Source of the DNA: Termitomyces sp. T153
Lineage: Eukaryota > Basidiomycota > Agaricomycetes > Agaricales > Lyophyllaceae
Direction of reading: 5' to 3'
Length of the DNA stretch: 64,000 nucleotides
Assembly: GCA_018296165.2 (NCBI GenBank)
Contig: JACKQL020000028.1
Coordinates: forward strand, 1-64,000
The notes below the pieces were generated by a model that ran no database searches, had not been told where the DNA came from, and worked only from the letters and a program-made list of their open reading frames with translations. Both the position numbers and the translations under genes were made by a program. Below, in pieces: positions 34,425 to 45,673 of the stretch (the first letter of the stretch is position 1; every line of letters starts with the position of its first letter).

Positions 34425-34768
34425 TGTTGGAATCTGAACTAAGGACACCTAGAAAACACAGATTCTAGTAAGTAATCCAATCCTCAGTCCATAATATAAT
34501 TGACTGAGTTTTGTACCTAGAAAACATGGATTCTAGTAAGTAATCCAATCTATGGTACAGTCAGTATGAGATATGTATGTAGGTAAGTTTTGACTCATCC
34601 TCAGTCCATGTTATAATCAACTGAGGGTGTCTGTCTGTATTGTATAGGTATATAACTATCTATATTCCACTGTCTCTTAATATGACAATGGGCTAGTATG
34701 AAAACAATGTACTGCAATTTTGTTAGTGGCTGGAGTCCATTTACAGTGTCATTTTCATGAGCTCAACA
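34425..34768 (-). repeat. 3' LTR of a Ty1/copia element
   Basis: The plus strand reads TGTTGGAATC at 34425 and CTCAACA ending at 34768, so the minus-strand element has TG...CA ends. Next to its inner end is a purine run on the minus strand (GTGAGGAAGAG), the expected polypurine tract, and the copia RNase H coding region follows at once. It contains a duplicated internal segment beginning GATTCTAGTAAGTAATCCAA. I did not find the partner 5' LTR. Confidence 0.55.
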
Positions 34769-37150
34769 CTCTTCCTCACTGTAAATGGTGCTCCTCCTCA
34801 CATGAAATTCTCTTGTAGCCCCAAGATCCTTCATCAATGCAAGAATTGTGGTGCTGGAAAGCCTTTGTAAAGATATCAGTAATATCACCCTTAGTATTAA
34901 TGCAGCACATGGTTATTTTGTTGGATGCAGTGCATCCTTGTAAGAAGTGATATTTAATGTCAATGTGTTTCCCTTGCACATGAAGAAGGGGCCCTTCTGA
35001 GAGGTTAATTGCCAAGTTATTGTTACATAAGATGGTGGTTGTCTCTCTAGTGGATTTCCCTAGCATGTCCATCACCACTCATAACCAGATGCACTCCTGT
35101 GCTGCCTCAAATGCAGCTGCATATTCCACCTCACAAGATGATGCTGCCACCATTTGTTGTTTCTGCATACTCCATGAAATTACTCCAGAACCCAGAGACC
35201 ACATATAGCCACCCATACTCCTCTGCATATCCAAACAATTTGCCTAGTCCAAATCTGTGAACCCTATGAGATTAATCAGTACATCTTCTCCTAAACATAG
35301 ATGTAAGTTTTGTGTTCCTTTCAAATAGTAGACAACTTGTATTATAACATGCTAGTGAGTACTTGTATAACAGTCAAGAAATTGCAACAATTATTGTATA
35401 GCATACTATATATTGGGCCTTGTGGATATTGCCAGCAAAAGCCATCTGCCAATGACATTTTGGTAGGGTATCTATGCTAATTTCTGAAGTTCATCACTGG
35501 TGAGTTTTGACCTGTCCATTGCCACAATTTCAGTTCCAGTTACATTGGTACTAACAGTGGGGATGCATTGGTCTGTTCATATTGCAATATTAACCAATCA
35601 ATGAGGAGAGTTTGTGATAAGAAAATCAGTCTTCTTGAGTGATTCCACTTTAGCACTATTCCAACAATATGGCATGGAGTTCTCAAGTCTGAAATCATCA
35701 AGTCTCCTCCAATTATTCTTTGAAATGCTCATTGGCCTCCTTTAAATTTGCTATAGATAGAAAATCATCCACATGCACCCCCATGATTACTATGCCTCTA
35801 TCAGTCTTATGATAGTACAAGCAAGCCTCATATTTCAACCTAGTAAATCCAAGTTTCTTCATCACTTCATCTAAGGTTTTGTTCTAGATTCTACCTGCCT
35901 GCCTCATACCATATATAAGCTGCAACAATCAACAAACCCAGTTCTTCTTCCCTTTCTCCTCAAAACTGCTTGGCTATTTCATATAGATCTGCTCCTCCTC
36001 AGGTAATGTTTGATTTAGAAATGCTATTTTGATGTCTACTTGTATCACATCCCAGTTCAATATCACCACTACATGTAGAAGGTTTTGCCAGGATCCTGCA
36101 CATGCTGTTTGTGAGACTGTTTTATTATGATCTCTTCCTTGTATCATTGTATACCATTGTAGAATATGTCAAGTCTTCAATCTTGTTATATTTCTGTTTT
36201 CATTGTGTCTTATTGTGAAAATAGGTCTTCCTTTGAATATCTTCTGACTATGGAGTATATTTTTATGTGGCACCAGTCACCAGATGCCCATATCCTTCAG
36301 TGAGTTGACTTCATCCTGGTACAATGCCTTCCACTGTAGCCAGCTGGTTGAATTCTGTGCCTCTTCTAAAGTCTTTGATGTGTATGGGTCTGTATCTGGA
36401 TTGGTATTAAGTCCATCCTCAATTGAATCAAGGGCTTACATCAATTGATCAAGGTCCTCAGTACCTACATCATCTTCATCTTCTGCTCCCACAATGTTTT
36501 GCTGTAGGTCCACTAGTGCCCTGCACCTCTCCAACCTTGCTTCTCTTCCTTGGTCTGAAGATTCTTTCAACTCCTTGACTGCTTTTTCCATTTGTGTTTT
36601 GTTACCCAGCACAACTTTAGACATGGTATAGGTACATAACTTGACTGCTTATGGACTAGAGCTGGTATTGGCTGGTTATCTACCTCTTTATTTTCCTCAA
36701 CCTGTCTTGTTTGTCTACTCCAATATTTGGGTTGGGAACTTGAATTAGTTTGTCATCATCAGGTGGGTGAGTAGGGTTTGCAGATGAAGATTTTGAGATA
36801 GCACCTGATGTTGGTAAGTTTTGTTCATTACCTCCAATTCTGTCATGACCCACTTCCAGACCTCCAGACCTCTTTCCAAGCCACCCTGCTTTCCTGGAGT
36901 CCTCCACCCCAACATCCCCTTGGCTTGCCCCAACCTTTGTCTACTCACAGTGCCTGCCCCAGCTAACTCCAATGCTTCCCCAGCAAACCCTGATGGTCCC
37001 CTGACAAACCCTGATGCATCTCCTGTGGGCTCCATCACTTCCCCTTCTCCTCCCAAGCCCCCAGGCTCCTCTGACATTCTCCTTGACCCTGGCACATATT
37101 GCTGACTTGTCTCCTTAACCCACTTGACCACTCTGGAACTTCTCAACAAT
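34769..37150 (-). pseudogene. Decayed Ty1/copia Pol (RT and RNase H)
   Basis: On the minus strand the RT motif GVHVDDFLS is near 35780, a tract resembling WRLLLAISTRPNI near 35440, the RNase H region ISWSMQKQQMVAASSCEVEY near 35160, then KHIDIKYHFLQG and GDITDIFTKAF near 34860-34960. Upstream the linker RSSRVVKWVKE near 37130 is typical of the segment between integrase and RT in copia. Several in-frame stops interrupt it, so it is not functional. The integrase core was not found. Confidence 0.75.
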
Positions 37151-37750
37151 TATGGGGCAGACCACATTCCTATCAGTTCCCATCAGAATATCACTGCAGC
37201 CCACCATCTGATCAGAACTGACATCTGTCAAACCTAGGCAGCTCAACTGAGCCCCACCATTGCACCCTTAGTCCCTGGAGGAGGTCTAGGAGTCAGTATA
37301 TAAGTCATAGAGCAGTATCCCTTACTCTAGTCTTGATATTACCTGTGATTACTTGTTTCATGTTACATTTGTTTCTGTTACATTGCCCAGTCTTGTCTCT
37401 ATTTTCTATCTCTAGTCTCACATTTCAATCTATCATTCTTGTCTCTATCTTGTCTCAACTCTGTCTTGCCTTGTCTGCCTCAGTTTTCTTTATCATTGCT
37501 CAAGTTCCTTTCAACTCTAATGCCATTACAAACTTTGCACACACATTATGACCCTTGAACATTCATAATTAACTCTGGACCTTGCCCTACACTCAGCCCT
37601 AGAACCCATCAACCCTAATTGATCCCCCATCAATCTCTGGCCCCACTTCTATCACTTATGTGGCCTCTGCTTGCCCCACACCCTCTGTATTTGCCTCTGG
37701 ACTTGTACTTGAGTCTTCTCCAAACCCAAACCTTCTTTGTACCTTGTCTT

Positions 37751-37870
37751 AGACTTCCACAGACCATTCCAGACTCCCACAGACCATTCCAGACTCCCAC
37801 AGACCATCCCAGACTCCCACAGACCATCCCAGACTCCCACAGACCATCCCAGACTCCCACAGACCATCCC
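37751..37870. repeat. 20-bp tandem repeat, six copies
   Basis: Six consecutive copies of AGACTCCCACAGACCATCCC, differing only by TTCC for TCCC or CTTCC for CTCCC in the first copies. It lies in CpG-depleted transposon DNA upstream of the copia fragment; the apparent coding frames across it are repeat artefacts. Confidence 0.9.
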
Positions 37871-38879
37871 AAACTTGCTCAGACTGCTTCTCTGAACTCA
37901 TCTTTACAAGTACCTGAAATCCAGACCACTCTGAAATACTAGGTTAGAAGCACAGGACATCACATCTGCCTAGTAAGAACTTACCCAGTTAAGCTGAGCC
38001 CCCATATTCAGTGGAACTTGACAAATTCCTGGAAGCATGGCAGTGGTTGGTTTTGTGTCTTGATGGCTTTCAATGAATAACATAGTAGTCAGCATGCCCT
38101 AGGTAATTGTGCTAAGTTTGAAGGTCTGGGGAAGCTTGAATAGCATATAATTGATCTGAATATAGGTCAAGAGCATATAAATCTTGCTTGTAGTAATCAA
38201 AGTTCCTGTCACAACATGGACTTTGGTATCTTTCTTTATGAGTATTGCCCCTTTGTCATCAAAAAAATCATTATTACATTTGGTGACACTGTAACATAGT
38301 AAATGCTTTGTAAGGTAGGAATGATTATGACAAAGGAATGGATATGGCTGGCTGTGATCTTTGTAATGTGAATAAATAATTGCATTTGCTAGATCTTCTC
38401 TGTTTGTGACTCAGGATCCCAAGTACTCAGTGTTGATAAACAGTGGCTAAAAAAACTGTTTCAATGTTTAATACTTTTGTAAAGATAACATTGGCATGAA
38501 GGATTGTGTAACAGACTGGGCCCTTTGGTCTATTTTGGACTTAGTAGCATAGCCACTCCCCCTAGTCTTTGTCCTTACCATGGTGTGTAGTCACCATTTC
38601 CACTTTAGAATTGGGACATACACACTTGCAACTGGGGACTGAGTTTCACCCATAACCAACTGTTACAGATTGGAAGTACCTAAAATTCTGGTTCAATCCC
38701 AATGTTTTATACTTTTCAAAAGATGACATTGGCATGAAGGATTGGAAGTACCTAAAATTCTGGTTGAATCATGTAGAATACTATGGAATTGTAGCTACAA
38801 ATTGTGTTCAGGCATATATAATTTGAATCAAAACTGATGGAGTAATGGCCATTTTAAAATATTCACTCATTGGGACAGT
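37871..38879. other. CpG-depleted repeat DNA with partial direct repeats
   Basis: No gene. A segment containing ACATTGGCATGAAGGATT appears near 38490 and 38730, and ATTGGAAGTACCTAAAATTC near 38670 and 38740, so pieces have been duplicated locally. Confidence 0.5.
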
Positions 38880-39015
38880 TTTTTGAGTATCTCTAATCTT
38901 GATATTTAGTACTTTGTATATTCTCCAGTTGCCTGAATAACTGCTTGAATCCTCCTAAGCATGCTTTCTATTAGTCTTTGGCATACATCTGAACACTGAG
39001 GTGTCATAGAAAAGA
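38880..39015 (-). pseudogene. Tc1/mariner-like transposase C-terminal remnant
   Basis: The minus strand reads CQRLIESMLRRIQAVIQATG then EYTKY and a stop, the characteristic end of Tc1-like transposases, followed about 30 bases later by AAAACTGTCCCAATG, a common Tc1 terminal sequence. Only the last 40 or so codons survive. Confidence 0.5.
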
Positions 39016-39119
39016 ATGGAGGGAAAACATACAAGATGATTACTGATAATGTGTTCTCACCAGCTATTGCATATCCTCAATATTCCATGCTTGAGTAAGG
39101 AACACAGGTTGCAGTCAAC

Positions 39120-40137
39120 GAAGGGAGAAGTGCCATCGACGCATGGGAGCATGTTTTACCGGTTCAACAACTCAAATCGGAAACTGAAAATCATCTTATC
39201 ATATATGTACATATTCACTTCAGTCAGTGTTGCCTTTATTGAATGATGGTCTTGTTCGGATATGTCAGTGGTGTGGTGGGGGAGAGTAAGGGAACTTGAC
39301 AAGTGGCACTCATTCGAATTCAAATTTGAGTCCGCCCTGACGGAGACGGCTAAAGAAGCTTCGCATGCCTTCCTTTACAGATCAGTCAAATCAATTTGAA
39401 GGATCGACGACCCGGAGGCAAACCTTGAGGTTCCAATTGATTGATTGTTATTTGTGGTCACGGATTCGTAATTATGCTGCCTATGGTAGTGAAATGTTCG
39501 TTTTTTAAACTCGATATATACTGCTGCTGATGAAGCTCATGGTGAATGATGGTGAAGATATCGCGGTAACATCCGAGTCATGGGCACGAGATTGCACATC
39601 TGATCATCATTCAGGCGCCAAACTTTGAGCGTGCTGGTACTCTTTCCGCTCATTGGCACTTTGAGTCTCGCTATTCTTGAAAAGGAAAACAATATACTGA
39701 GCCTCAAACATCCTCAAAATTTACTTCCATAAATTCGGCAAACCTGTGGTCGGGTTGAATGGTCGGGTTGAAAATGAACATAAATCATCAATGTCTTGAC
39801 GTGTTATTGAAACATCGATACGTCGGGCCGACGTGTCTACAATTTTCAGTCGATCAATAGAGATGTAGGCCAAGAGATGTAGGCCAAGAGATCGAGAGCA
39901 CATCCCCTGCCCTATCAACGACAAACGACGATCCCCATCAGGGTCTTTAACACGATAGCGGATGGAGAAGGAAGCTACAGTGGACTCAAAGGGTGCTGTG
40001 CCGTTAGACCGTACGTCTTATCATCTCACCGAAGCACACCCCAACAAACTTACATATGTACCTCTCACTACTTACTGGGGAATATCAACTGGAAGTACAA
40101 TGTTATGAGTACATTATCCTGATGACGGTAGACCACC
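39120..40137. other. Intergenic region downstream of carboxypeptidase 1
   Basis: About 1 kb of CpG-normal DNA with no convincing gene. A short duplicated unit (AAGAGATGTAGGCC) occurs near 39870. Confidence 0.35.
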
Positions 40138-42488
40138 TCAAGGCGTTTCTCTGATTCCCATCAAGTACTGCATGCTCTGGATTCCAGCCTAGATGGACAG
40201 GCTGATCAGTATGAAATTATCTTATGAAAAGGAAAGTTGAGTCATACGATAGGAGAAAATTGCGGTACCCTAGCGAGATAATGTTGCATGGACTTCTTTT
40301 CAGTAAAAAGATTCGGTGGAAAAACTCACATATGTCCAGTCAACTCGACTTCGACGTATGTTAGACCACGTTCGGTGTGCGCAGTGCCCAGGGAACCAAC
40401 GCCGTCGATGATGAACGAATCGTTAGATATTGGCGTCTGAAAACCCTGTTCTCCATTCCCTGCAGAGATGATTTTGAGGACGCCAAAGAATATCATTATC
40501 CAAGATAAATCCCAACTCACAGGTCATGCTAACGAGGCCCGTTATTGAGAATGCAACAGTTTAGTCATCGTGAGAATGACTTACTTCTGGATCACAATTC
40601 TTGTACTATGGTATTTTATCAACATGAGACAACGATAACTATACAATCCAAATATATCTTACCCCTCAGCAATCAAGATAAAGTCGGCGAGACCATGAAT
40701 GATGACAGTCCTGTTATTGTTTTCAATGACGTTAGGAAGGACACTCAGTGCAGAAGGCAAGCTAGCATCTCCATTAGGAAACACGTTAATGCTAGAGCAC
40801 TCTTCCCAAGTGACATTCGTGGGTGCATGAATTGCCTTCTTCACATCTTCCCGATCGAAGTAAAGTGGCGCGACTTGAACCTGCGGGAAAGAGCCACTAG
40901 TTACCAATTTCAGAGACAGTTTTCTAATACGACTGAAGTGATGCTTACGGGAATCCAAGCACATCCCACAAGACTGGATAGGTGTCGAAGATACGATAAA
41001 CATTGAACGCGGGGTTCAGACGGAATGCCTCCTCGAAGATGATATCCCATACATCGCAACCATTATCGGCCCATATGGAGGTACCAGGGAGAGGAAGCTT
41101 GCCCTGTGGAGGATACTTAAGGTATTTCTCGGTGTAATCAGCGTAGTTGCACTGCTCATTGAGAGTATCGAGCTGCGCCAGAAAAGTTTGACTGCACATA
41201 TAAGCCTTCAAGATGGCAAACAATGAAAGTTTACGTACTTGAATGCAAAGACCTTCTCGTAGCGATGCACAAAGCCAACGGCAGGGATCTGTTCTTGGAC
41301 GACGTCATAGGAGAGGGATGCTGAAGGTCAATGTCAAGAGCCAGTTATAATTGTCGTAATCAAGAACTTATTACGATCAGCAATCCAAGTTCCCAAGAGT
41401 TTGAGTTCAAGAGCATCTGGATGTTCGTAAATGTAGTTGGCAATATCTGGAATTGGTACGAATCAGTAGCGGTGTACAAACTATACTTCTTACATACAAG
41501 GCACATATGCTCCAGCATACTATCAAATCATATGGATCAGAAAAAAAAAGAAGACTGCCCAGAACCGTGGAACGTACGCTCTCTCCCGTAAGGTAGAAGT
41601 TCTTATTTTTGAGCTCTAAGAAAACCTCGAGGAACTGCTGCAGGAAACCAACAAGCTGGGCAGCTAGATCATTCTCGTCCTGCAATTTTCATTCACTACA
41701 CCTGAAAACGGTAGATTCCGAATATGGCTTACCCTGATGTTCGGTACACCTTGGGAGAAACCTGTTCCGACCGGCTGTTCGACCCAGAGAACGCTAGATA
41801 AGTTGGTCCAACTATACTCGTTTTGAGTAGGCTTCGCCTGACCCAAGCTCCAGGAAAAAGGCTGCTCGCGATACTTCAATGATGAAACCACAACATGCTA
41901 GAAGGACGTCAACTGACACCGTTCTCTTGCAGGAGACCTTCCAAAGACGAACAGCCGGGTCCACCGTTTGTCCTATGATCGGTGATCGACACGTCGGGTT
42001 TTCATTAAAGATGATTAGTATTTACCAGAAGATGAGGTCGTCGAGACTGCCTTGCGGGCCAGGTGGGAAGAACCAGAAGAACAGCTTATAATGTGCATGA
42101 TATGATCATAAGAATCACCGTGATGACACCGAATTCTGCAGCTTACTTTACGTGTCTCGTTAGAATTTGCACTGATAGGCAGAAGCCCTGACCAACTGGG
42201 TCCGATATCCCAGTCGACCTCAGGGATAGTAGTCCCATCGACGTAGAATTCTACAGGCGAGTACTTAGTGAAACCACACGTGTTTCAGAGAAAGAATGTA
42301 CCTGATGCCTTAGGGTTTGAGAAAGTTATGTTTTGCGGGGTAGCCCGCTTGACCGGGAAGTCATTCTGGAAACGCTTTGCAGCAGCTGCCTGACGTGCAT
42401 GAATCTCTGCCTTGCGGAGCTGGCGGGCTTCGCTTTCTAACACACTCGTAGCAACGACTAAACTTGTGAACCAAACTTTGAAAAACAT
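40138..42488 (-). CDS. Serine carboxypeptidase (peptidase family S10), paralogue 1
   Basis: A multi-exon gene starting MFFKVWFTSLVVATSVL (a signal peptide) at ATG 42488 and ending at TGA 40138. It contains the S10 oxyanion motif TNGGPGCSSFEGLLQENG, the substrate segment PVGTGFSQG, the nucleophile in GES-YAGAYVP (split by an intron near 41550), the acid in VHGLADFIL and the histidine in TGHMVPQF. S10 enzymes remove C-terminal residues from peptides at acid pH; the signal peptide points to secretion or the vacuole. It is colinear with the plus-strand gene at 50752-53142, and most segments are nearly identical in protein. I see no break. Confidence 0.85.
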
Positions 42489-44049
42489 GAGAAGAGCCAC
42501 CTAGCGTGTAATTTCAGAACAGTAGAAAATGGTGGGGGTCCGAGGATCGACGAATGCAAGGCATCAGTATTTAATACAATGTGAGATCGCTTCGTGATTG
42601 GCGATTCATTAAGTCAGTCGACTGTATTGGTATCCTCGAAGGATGATTTCGTGAATCTGCATAAATAAATATCCGCAGACATCCACATGACATTTCAATA
42701 AGGAAGGAAGTTGTACGGTTGTAGTTCCAGGGATAAGTCTCATCCGATACGTCCGTTAGACGAACTTCTGCACGGCTGGTCAATGAGATGTAAGGTCAAG
42801 GAGCGCCCAAAAGAATGTCGTTGGATTTGGAGCAGGAGTCGTGATCCGAACCGGACTTCTGCTGTTCTCAGCGATAACTGACATCCGTGACGTATACTTT
42901 ATACGACTTACCTCCACATCAACGGATAAACTTGATACCAGCTCTGGTACACCTCTAATATCCGCAAGACTCCGCCTGAGCTCTGAAGACCAACAGAGGC
43001 CAACACTAGGTGTCGTGCAGGATACTTTGTAGTGAGACACATTCCAATTTGCGAGCTAAACAAGGCCTTTCTTGCCCTTCACCTCGCATGAGAAAAAGGA
43101 AAATCTTCAAACTTATAGTGGGGAGCAAATAGGTTACACTCTTTGGACCAAACGACCACGAGAGCGTGGGCGTCTACGTGCTGACGAGTTAATCGTCGAC
43201 TCGACGACTCACATGCTCAACGTTGAACGTTGAGCTGTCTCCAAAACCAAATCCGTGGGTAAAAAATAAATCACGGAATTCCTCGGATTTCATGGAATAT
43301 ACATCCGTAATATGAGGCGAGAGTTTAAAAATAGTTTTCTGTCAAAGATTCTACCTAGAACTTCAAGTTGGTTCTAAAGCCTTTCTAAGCCTCTCAGGCC
43401 GCTAGCGGATGTCTACCGCTTGAATGCCAACAACCGATGCTACCCCACTTGCCCTTTTATATACATATTCTCATTAGGTCTACCGTGTCGTTTCCTTATC
43501 GATTCGACCATAGCTATTTTAGAGTAGCGGAGGTAGCTATCACAATTAACATAGTAACAACCAACGCGTACGGTTCAAGTTGACTATCATTTTCATCGCG
43601 TGACTCCCCAGACTCTTGAGACGTCGCTCACAGATTTCGAATCAGATATACACCGAGTACTTAGATTGGATTCTGGAGGTGCCATCCTCACCAAACCCCG
43701 GAGCAATCACGCATGCAGTGACTCTCCTCCTAATCCTGAGTGTGCACACCGTTCTATCTTCAAGTGTGTACATCGTTCTACTTATTCTCGAGTATGCACA
43801 ATCTTACAGCCCTCAATGTGTACCAGATTAGATGCGCTGTTACCTCGTTATTAACGGATTTTACGAGCAACTTGAGGTTAGAATTGAAAAGGATATCTTC
43901 ACCTTTCTTGTCTTCATCACCGAATAACACTCCACATACCTAGGTCAGGCTCATTCTCAATAATTCTCAAAGTATGGGCCCAGTACTGGGTGTACTTTGC
44001 CATGCGTCGGATAGCGAATACCTAGGTTTACAACAGACCAATCTAGACG
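42489..44049. other. Intergenic region
   Basis: About 1.56 kb with no convincing gene. Near 43735-43830 a degenerate repeat of GTGTGTACATCGTTCT-like units is present. Confidence 0.35.
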
Positions 44050-44367
44050 CTACTCGTAATGTGAACGGACTGGAGTGGGACAGTCATGGTTGGGGGTTCC
44101 TTCCTTCTTTCCGTGAACGACCGGCTTAGGATTGTCGTTGACCATATCGTAGGTGACCTCAATGCCTTGACAACGGTACTGCCTGTATAAAGAGTAATCT
44201 TACTGATCTACAGATGGGAAGGCCAAAGGCCAACTACGAATGTAAATTCGGCCCTGGACAACACGGACTTGAGGATAAGAGCACTTACTGTCCTGTACAT
44301 CGTTGAAGGTTTGGGCCGTAGTTGCGTATCTGACAGCCTCATAAACAACAAGAGCAAGAAGAGACAT
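44050..44367 (-). CDS. Possible small secreted cysteine-containing protein
   Basis: Three exons (44367-44289, 44253-44238, 44182-44050) join in frame to 75 residues beginning MSLLALVVYEAVRYATTAQT and ending HDCPTPVRSHYE. The N-terminus is a weak signal peptide; the mature part has two cysteines (YRCQGIEV, HDCPTPV). The first intron is only 35 nt and the middle exon 16 nt, so the model may be wrong in detail, but the C-terminal exon looks coding. Function unknown; it could be a small secreted protein of the kind common in agarics. Confidence 0.35.
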
Positions 44368-45673
44368 TCGGAGTACTGATATTTGAAATCTAGTAGGTTG
44401 AGATGCTGTAAAAGATCGACTGGAGGTGCTGTCGAGCTCTGTTTGACTAGGGCACATTTTATAATCCAGGCCTTAGACCTGAGATCCGAGAAGCTATGCT
44501 TCTCGATTTCAATTGAGCGGAGTCCAAAGTTCAAACTGAATTTCTTTGATTGCACTTTGTCTTCCTGACATCCACACTGTCGGATTGTCACTTGCAGTGT
44601 ACGTTATATTATCTATCTGATACGTTACATATTTCACACCGAAACCTCTACTATACTATATTATGCTAGTTGCTTCGTTGAATCCGATAACCCTAAGGGC
44701 CACATCTCCATCGTCAACAATTTCCTAGTACTAACCTGGTTCGATAATTCAGAGGATCTTAGGTGGCGAAGTTACGTTCCGCCGATCAAACTCTGTACCG
44801 GCAGTGCGGACGTAATACGATCGGAGTAGCGAATACCGAGTGCCACAGTTAACTAGCTGTCCAATCAATTGTTGCCTTCTTACCTTCCCCTTCAAAAATG
44901 GAGAAAACTGCAATAGATGTCAAGAATAATCTTCAGCATCAAGCCATTTATCATACTAGCGAGATTGTATTCAAGTTGAGCGGCGCCGGTGAGTAGTTAT
45001 AATGCATGAGGCTGATATTTATCTTCACCCAGTCATTCATGCATGCTAATGTACATATGGTTCACCTTGAAGAATCACGAACGCGACTAGTGCACTAAAC
45101 CAGAAATACCGTGGGTCATTCCGTCGACTCGAAAGTACTTATGGCGCCATCCCTGAATGCCTTCCTCTTGTGAGATTGATTGCCCGAAGAATTCGGTCTA
45201 ATCATGACATTGACCTGAGGGTGAACCTTCCATTGTTGCAATCCAGGTCATTCGTCCTCATCCACCCTGCCTGCTATCAAAGTCAGCATACGTTGTCTGT
45301 ACGTACAACTCCGGGCATGGCTCTTACTGAGAATGGCCTCACTGTACTATATGAGTTCCCCTGACATTCTCGACCGCAAAAAGGAGTCCATTTACCCCAA
45401 GGATAACTGAGTAGCCCGGTCAAAGATTTTCTCAAGAACTGCTTCTAAAATCAAGCCCGATTAGACACTTGGCAAACGATGTTAACGGGTACATGAGTAA
45501 TCTAGTGGCCTATGGGCCTTTTGAACATACGAATACATGGCTGAAAGCTACTCGTTTAAGGAAAAGTAATTACACAATTGAATGGAGAGTTAAATAAGTA
45601 AAACTATAAGACGAATATGTACAACCAGTTAGGCGAATGCCATTTTCAACCAATTAGCCCGTCAGGAAGCAGA
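44368..45673. other. Intergenic region with an unassigned coding-like stretch
   Basis: An ATG at 44898 opens MEKTAIDVKNNLQHQAIYH up to a GT donor at 44989, and a frame from about 45060 to 45364 (YRGSFRRLESTYGAIPE) is open for about 95 codons. I could not splice them together and do not recognise the product; it may be a broken or unusual gene. Confidence 0.25.

Noticed and set aside
37751..37870. CRISPR-like array
   Set aside because: The 20-bp repeats are directly adjacent with no spacers, in a eukaryotic transposon context.
37619..37942. ORFs with repeated PTDHPRLPQT-like units
   Set aside because: Direct translation of the 20-bp tandem repeat; no other coding evidence.
42780..43040. Overlapping ORFs upstream of carboxypeptidase 1
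   Set aside because: Short, open on both strands, no domain and no consistent splicing.
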